DNA from: an uncultured Clostridia bacterium | GTDB lineage: Bacteria; Bacillota; Clostridia; Christensenellales; Borkfalkiaceae | Assembly (NCBI GenBank): GCA_947630705.1 | Contig: CANRIK010000005.1 | Span: 1 to 64,000, forward strand | Length of the DNA: 64,000 bases | Reading direction: 5' to 3' | Part shown: positions 42,384 through 48,425 of the stretch, piece after piece | Numbering within the stretch: position 1 is the stretch's first letter | How the letters are laid out: each line of letters opens with the position of its first letter | Position numbers and translations under genes: made by a program | Notes under the pieces: model-generated | The model's database searches: none | What the model saw: only the letters and a program-made list of their open reading frames with translations | What the model was told of the DNA's origin: nothing

Positions 42384-43435
42384 AAAATTTATATATGCCG
42401 GCGGAGTGGGAAAGGCACTTCGGCACGATAATGATATGGCCCGAAAGAACGGGCAGTTGGCCGTACGGAGCAAGATATGCCCGTCCGGTTTTTGCGCGGA
42501 TAATCAAATTCATCTGTTCGGGAGAGAGAGTATTTCTCGCTCTTTCAAAGAGGGGCGAAAAGTCCGCAAGGGAGCTTTTAGAGGCCGAGATATCCTCCGG
42601 AAAAGTCACTTTATGGCAAGTCGAAACGGACGACTGCTGGGCGCGAGACATGGCGCCGACATTTGTAAAGAGAGGCAAAAAGACAGTCGGCAACGATTGG
42701 GCTTTCAACGCTTGGGGCGGCTCTTTCAACGGTCTATATAAGAATTGGTTCAAAGACGACGCCTTTGCCGCCTATGTGTGCAACGCGCTCGGAACGGACA
42801 GAGTGGACGCTCATCCGTTTGTGCTCGAAGGCGGGGCAATTCACTCCGACGGATGCGGCACGCTGATTGTAACGGAGGAATGTCTGTTGAGCGAGGGCCG
42901 CAATCCCACGCTCGATAGGGCGGAGATAGAGGGCAATTTGAAGCGCTATCTCGGCGCGGAGCGCATAATTTGGTTAAAACGCGGAATTTGCGGCGATGAA
43001 ACGGACGGTCACGTCGATAATATCTGCGCTTTCGTTTCAGAGGGGACAGTAGTCCTTGCTTGGGACGAGAGGGGAATTCAGGGAGATATCTGCCGAGAGA
43101 ATTATAAAATTCTTGCCGACAGCGGTCTGAAAGTCATAAAACTTCCGATGCCCGAAAATCACGTTTCGATAACGGAGGACGATATGGGCGGCTTTGTTTT
43201 CGAGGAGGGCGAAGCCGAGCGTGAAGTCGGCGAAATACTTGCCGCAAGCTATGTTAATTTTTATATCTGCAATGCCGGAGTCATTGTGCCTCAATTTGGC
43301 GACAAGAACGACAAAGCAGCAGTAAAAATTCTCGAAGAGGCGTTCCCGAACAGAAAAATTTTCCCTGTAAACGCCCGTGCTCTTATTGTGGGCGGCGGCA
43401 ATATACATTGTCTTACACAGCAAATACCGGAGTGA
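42380..43435 (+). CDS. aguA: Agmatine deiminase
   Basis: A 351-residue guanidine-modifying enzyme that converts agmatine to N-carbamoylputrescine. The catalytic cysteine is Cys344 in GGGNIHCLTQQIPE near the C terminus; the acid/base parts are in WARDMAPTF, LEGGAIHSDGCGTL and GDETDGHVDNICAF. Length matches the family (about 350-370). The ATG overlaps the nspC stop. Confidence 0.95.
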   Translation: MKNLYMPAEWERHFGTIMIWPERTGSWPYGARYARPVFARIIKFICSGERVFLALSKRGEKSARELLEAEISSGKVTLWQVETDDCWARDMAPTFVKRGKKTVGNDWAFNAWGGSFNGLYKNWFKDDAFAAYVCNALGTDRVDAHPFVLEGGAIHSDGCGTLIVTEECLLSEGRNPTLDRAEIEGNLKRYLGAERIIWLKRGICGDETDGHVDNICAFVSEGTVVLAWDERGIQGDICRENYKILADSGLKVIKLPMPENHVSITEDDMGGFVFEEGEAEREVGEILAASYVNFYICNAGVIVPQFGDKNDKAAVKILEEAFPNRKIFPVNARALIVGGGNIHCLTQQIPE

Positions 43436-43470
43436 ATTTCATATCCGGAAAAATATAATACGGTGAAAAA

Positions 43471-44346
43471 ATGCGCAACGTTAAAGTGTCCGCAGTTCAG
43501 ATGCGGTGTTTTCAATCGCGTGAAGAGAATATTGAAAAAGCGATAAATTTTGTGGAAAAGGCTTCGGAAGGAGGTGCAAACGTAATCTTGCTTCCGGAGC
43601 TGTTCGAGCGCCCCTATTTTTGTCAGGAGCGCAACTACGACTATTACGCCTATGCGGAAGAGCCCCGTTCGAATACGGCAATAAAGGCCCTCATGCCGAT
43701 ATCGGCGAAGTACAAGACGGTAATCCCCGTCAGCTTTTACGAGAAGTGCGGAAATCTGCTTTTCAATTCTGTGGAAATAATCGACTGCGGAAAATTGAAG
43801 GGTATTTATCGCAAGACGCATATTCCGGACGACCACTATTATCAGGAAAAATTCTATTTCACCCCGGGCGATACGGGCTTTAAGACATTCAGAACAACTT
43901 ATGGCACGATAGGCGTGGGTATATGCTGGGATCAGTGGTTTCCCGAAACGGCGCGCGCTCTTGCCTTGAACGGAGCGGAAATTCTGCTTTTCCCCACGGC
44001 GATAGGCTCCGAACCCATTTTGGACACGGACAGTTCCGCACATTGGAGGCGCGTTATGTGCGGTCATGCGGCCGCAAATCTTATGCCGGTAGTCGCCGCC
44101 AACAGAATAGGGGAAGAGAGGGTCGAACCTACGGGGAAAAACGGCAATCAAAGTTCGTCGTTGACCTTTTACGGTTCGTCGTTCATAACCGACGGCACGG
44201 GCGAGACCATAGCCTCGCTCGGCAGGGAAGAAGAGGGGATAATTACGGCGGAATTCGACTTGGATAAACTTCAAAAACAGCGCCTTGAATGGGGTTTGTT
44301 CCGCGACCGTCGCCCCCTTGTCTATAAGGATATAGTGAAAAAATGA
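43471..44346 (+). CDS. aguB: N-carbamoylputrescine amidase
   Basis: A 291-residue nitrilase-superfamily enzyme that hydrolyses N-carbamoylputrescine to putrescine, CO2 and ammonia. The Glu-Lys-Cys triad is Glu43 (LLPELFE), Lys115 (YRKTHIPD) and Cys152 (GVGICWDQWFPE). It completes the AguA step. It lies 35 nt after aguA and shares its transcript. Confidence 0.95.
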   Translation: MRNVKVSAVQMRCFQSREENIEKAINFVEKASEGGANVILLPELFERPYFCQERNYDYYAYAEEPRSNTAIKALMPISAKYKTVIPVSFYEKCGNLLFNSVEIIDCGKLKGIYRKTHIPDDHYYQEKFYFTPGDTGFKTFRTTYGTIGVGICWDQWFPETARALALNGAEILLFPTAIGSEPILDTDSSAHWRRVMCGHAAANLMPVVAANRIGEERVEPTGKNGNQSSSLTFYGSSFITDGTGETIASLGREEEGIITAEFDLDKLQKQRLEWGLFRDRRPLVYKDIVKK

Positions 44347-44353
44347 TAAAATT

Positions 44354-45002
44354 ATGAAAAGAAGCTATTGGATTCACTTTTCCGTTTTTTCGGCCGAAAT
44401 AGCGGCGAGCCTTATTGTAATGCACCTTGCATTGCTTTTAAGTTTTGATAAATGGGTGTTTATCGGCGCGGCAATCGGAATAGAGGTAATCTCCGTAACG
44501 CTCCTCATAGTGTTGCGCAAGCGCAAACCGCAGATTTGGTTTCCGTTAATCAACGCGCTTGCTACGGGACTTGCGCTTGCCGGATTTTACGTTCACTTCG
44601 GTTTGACTCCTATTATCTGGCAATCGTCGGCTATATTCGGAGCGGCTGTGGCGGCATATCTTATTTACGGAGCCATTCTGGCAATTCCGGCCTTTGACCG
44701 TCACCGGAATCTGACGGCTGTTGTATTCCTTCTGCTTACTGCGGCTTCAATAGTCATAGGGGGAGTACTTGCAATGGATATGGTATTTGCTCTCTCCGCG
44801 TTTATTTGGCTGTATTTAGTTTCCTATTCCATATCTTACATATTTCCGCAAAGGAAATGGACGGCCTTTGAAATATCCCGTATATGCTTCGTTTATAGCC
44901 GCGGCGTTGATTATTTTTATAGTATTGATAGTGGTGACCGAAGGCGACGCTGTAAACGGATTTGCTCCCGACGCTTCCTCGCGCAAAAAGAAAAATAAAT
45001 AG
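44354..45002 (+). pseudogene. Membrane protein gene with a +1 frameshift near its 3' end
   Basis: The first frame gives about 165 residues with five or six membrane helices (for example residues 33-52, 63-82, 92-110, 115-140, 146-166). Near 44840-44870 this frame turns into a basic, helix-free tail, while the next frame reads on as a typical last helix and tail: LKYPVYASFIAAALIIFIVL then IVVTEGDAVNGFAPDASS, ending at TAG 45000-45002. One base insertion explains this; it may be a sequencing error or true decay. I do not recognise the family. It follows aguB by 7 nt and may belong to the polyamine operon. Confidence 0.7.
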
Positions 45003-45101
45003 ATATCCGCATAAAACATCGAAATCTTCGCGTAAAATCCGTTTTTAACACCTAAACTTCGGCTGAAACTGACTAAAATCTAAATCTCCGACTAAATTAA
45101 C

Positions 45102-45135
45102 GCGGCGCGGCAATGAAAATTGCCGCGCCGCATAA
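45102..45135. terminator. Bidirectional hairpin, copy 1 of a repeated element
   Basis: A 13-bp stem (GCGGCGCGGCAAT with ATTGCCGCGCCGC) with GAAA loop lies between the frameshifted gene and the minus-strand gene at 45174. An almost identical hairpin occurs at 46151-46180. Confidence 0.8.
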
Positions 45136-45173
45136 TTCTTTATTTAAAAATAATAAAATTCCATTAAAGATAT

Positions 45174-45782
45174 TTATAAAAGCTCTTGCGCTTCCATAAC
45201 GAGCCTTTGCGTGTCCTGCTCTATTTCAGCCATGCGAGCATAGTAAACTTTTCTGCGCTTATTTTGTCTTATAAATAAAACAACGGTCAAAACGCTTAAT
45301 ACAATATCCGCGGCGAGAAACAGCCAATCCCAACTCGGCGTAAGCATATATTCCAAACTATTGTCTTGAATCCATAAGGACGTCAAAGACCATAGCGCAA
45401 TGGTTATGATAAGTAAAACAATAAAAGGTTTAAAGGACGGTTCGGGAGTATTGAACTCAATCAAATCATTTTCAAATCTATCGTCAAGTTCTTTGAGTTT
45501 TGCATAATTTGGCATTTCGGTGTCGCGCACAAATTGCAAAGTTACATAGTTTGTCACGTGGACGCTTTTATTCACTTTGACTTTTCCGTCCGCACCCGTC
45601 CAGCCTTTCATAAATCCGCCGCCTATGCCGTCGCCGTAGGCAGTCAATTCAACGCTGTCGATTGACTCTTGTCTGTTGTAAATTTGTTGCCTGTTTTCAA
45701 GTTTCCACCCAAAATATTCATACCGCTTTATACATTCCTGCTCATCGGGCGGATTGACATTCTTTGTGACATGTTCAAGCAT
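45174..45782 (-). CDS. Two-helix membrane protein, unrecognised, paired with XRE
   Basis: A 202-residue protein with a soluble N-terminal region (1-120), two membrane helices (about 121-137 and 150-168) and a charged helical C terminus (EIEQDTQRLVMEAQELL, possible coiled coil). No family recognised. GGAG precedes the ATG. Its promoter overlaps ATTGTAA half-sites, and an XRE gene diverges from it, so it is probably the target of that regulator. Confidence 0.75.
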   Translation of the reverse strand: MLEHVTKNVNPPDEQECIKRYEYFGWKLENRQQIYNRQESIDSVELTAYGDGIGGGFMKGWTGADGKVKVNKSVHVTNYVTLQFVRDTEMPNYAKLKELDDRFENDLIEFNTPEPSFKPFIVLLIITIALWSLTSLWIQDNSLEYMLTPSWDWLFLAADIVLSVLTVVLFIRQNKRRKVYYARMAEIEQDTQRLVMEAQELL

Positions 45783-45845
45783 TAATTTCCTCCGTTATTT
45801 AAGTTTCGATTTAATACGCCAAAATACGACTATATTTGCAAATAA

Positions 45846-45874
45846 ATAGTATCACAAGAATAATTGTAAGTCAA
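45846..45874 (-). promoter_or_regulatory. Promoter of the two-helix membrane protein
   Basis: Minus strand: TTGACT (45869-45874), 17-nt spacer, TACTAT (45846-45851). An ATTGTAA half-site at 45863-45869 touches the -35 box. Confidence 0.65.
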
Positions 45875-45897
45875 GTATTTTACAATAATAATTGTAA
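45863..45897. promoter_or_regulatory. ATTGTAA operator sites
   Basis: A near-perfect palindrome TTACAAT-AATA-ATTGTAA at 45880-45897 and a further ATTGTAA at 45863-45869 lie between the divergent genes; the palindrome overlaps the likely -10 box of the XRE gene (TAAAAT, 45895-45900). Confidence 0.65.
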
Positions 45898-45907
45898 AAT
45901 GTAAATA

Positions 45908-46120
45908 ATGATTAAAAATAAGTTTCCGGAAAATTTAAAATCTTTCAGAAAAGAGAAAAAGTTATCGCAACACGAAATTTCAAAAATGCTGGGAGTGACC
46001 CAGCAGTGTGTAAGTGAGTGGGAGTTGGGCAATACCGATCCGACCTTAACATATTTATGGTTGATTGCCGACATATTCGAGATATCGATAGACGTTTTAT
46101 GCGGCAGAAAGGAATATTGA
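45908..46120 (+). CDS. XRE-family regulator, second pair
   Basis: A 70-residue HTH protein: NLKSFRKEKKLSQHEISKML, then TQQCVSEWELGNTDP, then YLWLIADIFEISIDVL. There is no ribosome-binding site; a TAAAAT box lies 7 nt before the ATG, suggesting a leaderless mRNA. It is divergent from the two-helix membrane protein and probably represses both genes through ATTGTAA sites. Confidence 0.87.
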   Translation: MIKNKFPENLKSFRKEKKLSQHEISKMLGVTQQCVSEWELGNTDPTLTYLWLIADIFEISIDVLCGRKEY

Positions 46121-46150
46121 TTAGTTAGAAATTATATTCAATAAAAAGAT

Positions 46151-46186
46151 GCGGCACGGCAATGAAAATTGCCGCGCCGTTTTCTA
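46151..46186. terminator. Bidirectional hairpin, copy 2 of a repeated element
   Basis: GCGGCACGGCAAT pairs with ATTGCCGCGCCG (one mismatch) around GAAA, then TTTTC. The sequence matches the hairpin at 45102-45131 almost base for base. It lies between two converging XRE genes. Confidence 0.8.
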
Positions 46187-46195
46187 TTTTGTTAT

Positions 46196-46411
46196 TTATT
46201 GTTTGTCCAATCCGAGCAAATAATCGGCAGAAACGTCAAGGTATTTGCAAATAAGATACAGTGTATCTATACTCGGAACGCTTTTCCCTGATTTATAATC
46301 GGATATACACTGTTTTGAAACGTTTGATGCTTTGGCGAGTTCGGTTTGTTTAACATACGAATAGTTCAATACTTCGTTGAATCTTTCCTTGAATTTTGTG
46401 ATTTTGTCCAT
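46196..46411 (-). CDS. XRE-family regulator, third pair
   Basis: About 71 residues: KITKFKERFNEVLNYSYVKQ, then TELAKASNVSKQCISDYKSG, then SVPSIDTLYLICKYLDVSAD. The ATG at 46411 is preferred over 46450 because a TATAAT lies exactly 6 nt upstream (46418-46423) and the longer frame would run through the promoter. No ribosome-binding site is present. It diverges from the second LRR lipoprotein, whose promoter contains a perfect palindrome. Confidence 0.85.
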   Translation of the reverse strand: MDKITKFKERFNEVLNYSYVKQTELAKASNVSKQCISDYKSGKSVPSIDTLYLICKYLDVSADYLLGLDKQ

Positions 46412-46440
46412 ACAAAAATTATACGCGAGTAGTACGCTTA

Positions 46441-46473
46441 TACTTGACAAGTACGTTAATAACGTACTATAAT
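46441..46473 (+). promoter_or_regulatory. Promoter with embedded operators for the second LRR lipoprotein
   Basis: TTGACA (46444-46449), 18-nt spacer, TATAAT (46468-46473). The spacer is filled by the perfect palindrome GTACGTTA-A-TAACGTAC (46451-46467), and the -35 box sits in a second palindrome TACTTG-A-CAAGTA (46441-46453). A bound repressor would block RNA polymerase directly. Confidence 0.85.
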
Positions 46474-46496
46474 AAATAAAAAATAAAGGAGCACAT

Positions 46497-48227
46497 ATGA
46501 AAAAGTACTATAAAATTATTTTAATGACATTTATGATACTGTCGTTGATTTGCATTGTCTTTTCTGCATGTAACACAAACTGCAATGGTTGCGGCGGACA
46601 TGAACATACATGGCGAGAATGGCAAAAGAATTCTACCGAACATTGGCGCGAGTGCACGCTTTGCGGAGCGGAGGAAAGAGAAAATCACAACATGTTAGAC
46701 GGTGAGTGTACTATCTGCGGCTACAAAGTCGGACAGCATACGCACACATGGGGAGAGTGGCAAAAGAATTCTACCGAACATTGGCGCGAGTGCACGTCGG
46801 GCGATGCGGAGGAGAGGGAAAATCATAATATATCAGACGGCGAGTGTACTATCTGCGGCTACATAGTCGGACAACATACGCACACATGGGGAGAGTGGCA
46901 AAAGAACTCAACCGAACATTGGCGTAAGTGCACGTCGGGCGATGCGGAACAACGTGAAAATCATACTTTTAACGGCGGAACCTGCGAAGTCTGCGGATAT
47001 GTTGAAAATATTATACGTGGGCTTGTGTTTTCTACTGCCGAAGAGGGGTCGGGATATTCCGTTGCTTCTGACAAATCGTTTGATCAAACTTCTGTAAGTA
47101 TTCCCTCGCATTACTTGGGTAAACCTGTTACAGAGCTTGACGATGGTGCTTTTCGAAACAATAAAACGCTTAATTCAATAACCTTGCCGAACACGCTTAA
47201 AAAGATAGGCTCGTCCGCTTTTGCCGGTTGCACTTCGCTGAAAACTATCGACGTTCCGGATTCTGTTGAACAAATAGATAGTTTAACCTTCTCCGGTTGT
47301 ACAAATCTCACTTCCGCGCAACTCCATACGGGACTGAAAATCATAAAAAATAACGCATTTGAAAGATGCGGATTGACCTCGATCAGAGTTCCGGAAGGCG
47401 TAACTTCAATAGGTTATAACGCATTCTGCGACTGTACAATGCTGTCAAGCGTGAAATTTCCCTCTACGTTGACGTCTGTATCGAATTGTCTGACAGGCAC
47501 ACAATTTTATAATGATACGGGTAACTGGGATGATGGTGTTCTATATGTAGATGGTTGTTGTCTGGCGATAAAATTTGACAACGGCTCTTCTCAAAGTACG
47601 ATAAACGTTAAAGTCGGTACAACTATTTTGGCCGATTCTGTGTTTAGCAGTTCATCTATAAATAGCATAACATTGCCGTCCGGATTGAAATATATTGGTG
47701 AAATGGCTTTTAATATTGCGAATATAAGCCAAATAAATATTCCGAACAGTGTTGAAAAGATTGGAGCAAAGGCATTTGCCGGTTGTAAAAACTTAACTTC
47801 GATAACAGGCGGAAGTGCAAATTATACTATAAAAGATAATTGTATTATCGAAAAGTCAACAAAAAAGTTAATTGCCGTATGCAAAAATTGCGTAATTCCC
47901 ACCGACGGAACAGTTCAAACAATAGGAAGCGGAGTATTTTCAAATATGGGCATATCTTCGATTGTATTGCCTGAAAGCGTAACAACCATTGAAGCAGGAG
48001 CTTTCAGTTTTGAACCCTTCGGCGGAATAAGTACCATTTATTATCTCGGGGATTCAGAAAAGTTTTCCCGAATAAGCGTGGGGGAAGATAACGGCAATTT
48101 CACTGAAAACAGAGTGTATTACTATTCATTTAATGAACCGCAAAAAATTCAAGACGGCACTGCATATAACGGAAGATATTGGCATTACGACAGCAATACT
48201 CCTAAAAAATGGGTAGTCGAAAATTAA
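46497..48227 (+). CDS. BspA-like LRR lipoprotein with triplicated Cys-rich repeat
   Basis: A 576-residue surface lipoprotein (signal peptide, lipidated Cys25 in VFSAC). Residues 37-170 are three copies of a 46-residue unit starting HTWxEWQKNSTEHWR and ending GECTICGY, with CxxC pairs. LRR_5 repeats follow from about 180 to 540 (LPNTLKKIGSSAFAGCTSL and similar), interrupted by a less regular stretch at 330-400. AAAGGAG precedes the ATG. It should be displayed on the cell surface; ligand unknown. Codon use is more AT-rich than in the flanking housekeeping genes, suggesting an accessory gene. Confidence 0.88.
   Translation: MKKYYKIILMTFMILSLICIVFSACNTNCNGCGGHEHTWREWQKNSTEHWRECTLCGAEERENHNMLDGECTICGYKVGQHTHTWGEWQKNSTEHWRECTSGDAEERENHNISDGECTICGYIVGQHTHTWGEWQKNSTEHWRKCTSGDAEQRENHTFNGGTCEVCGYVENIIRGLVFSTAEEGSGYSVASDKSFDQTSVSIPSHYLGKPVTELDDGAFRNNKTLNSITLPNTLKKIGSSAFAGCTSLKTIDVPDSVEQIDSLTFSGCTNLTSAQLHTGLKIIKNNAFERCGLTSIRVPEGVTSIGYNAFCDCTMLSSVKFPSTLTSVSNCLTGTQFYNDTGNWDDGVLYVDGCCLAIKFDNGSSQSTINVKVGTTILADSVFSSSSINSITLPSGLKYIGEMAFNIANISQINIPNSVEKIGAKAFAGCKNLTSITGGSANYTIKDNCIIEKSTKKLIAVCKNCVIPTDGTVQTIGSGVFSNMGISSIVLPESVTTIEAGAFSFEPFGGISTIYYLGDSEKFSRISVGEDNGNFTENRVYYYSFNEPQKIQDGTAYNGRYWHYDSNTPKKWVVEN
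46605..47006 (+). repeat. Three tandem 138-nt repeats inside the LRR lipoprotein gene
   Basis: Units begin near 46605, 46743 and 46881. Long stretches such as the segment coding WQKNSTEHWR are nearly identical at base level, including silent sites, which points to recent duplication. The third unit drifts towards its end. Confidence 0.85.
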
Positions 48228-48256
48228 TTATATTTTAACTTTAAAATCAAAATTTA

Positions 48257-48290
48257 ATGGCGGCGCCGAAAGGCGCCGCCATATTTGTCT
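48257..48290 (+). terminator. Terminator of the second LRR lipoprotein
   Basis: An 11-bp stem (ATGGCGGCGCC with GGCGCCGCCAT) with GAAA loop followed by T-rich sequence. The rest of the gap to nifJ (to 48425) shows no gene; a small GCGGCG/CGCCGC hairpin lies close to the nifJ stop. Confidence 0.8.
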
Positions 48291-48425
48291 TTTGTATATG
48301 CTATACTTGCCGTAAAACAAGTTAAGCTGTTAAGTAATTAAGAACGTCCGTGAGATTTTCACGTTGGAGCAGAAGCAAGTCAACCGCGCAGATAATTAAG
48401 ACACCTGTCCGCGGCGACACGCCGC

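Noticed and set aside
45003-48300. AT-rich patch as a mobile element or toxin-antitoxin system
   Set aside because: There is no integrase, transposase or attachment repeat. The XRE genes could be antitoxins, but their partners are a two-helix membrane protein and a large lipoprotein, divergently placed, not small cotranscribed toxins.
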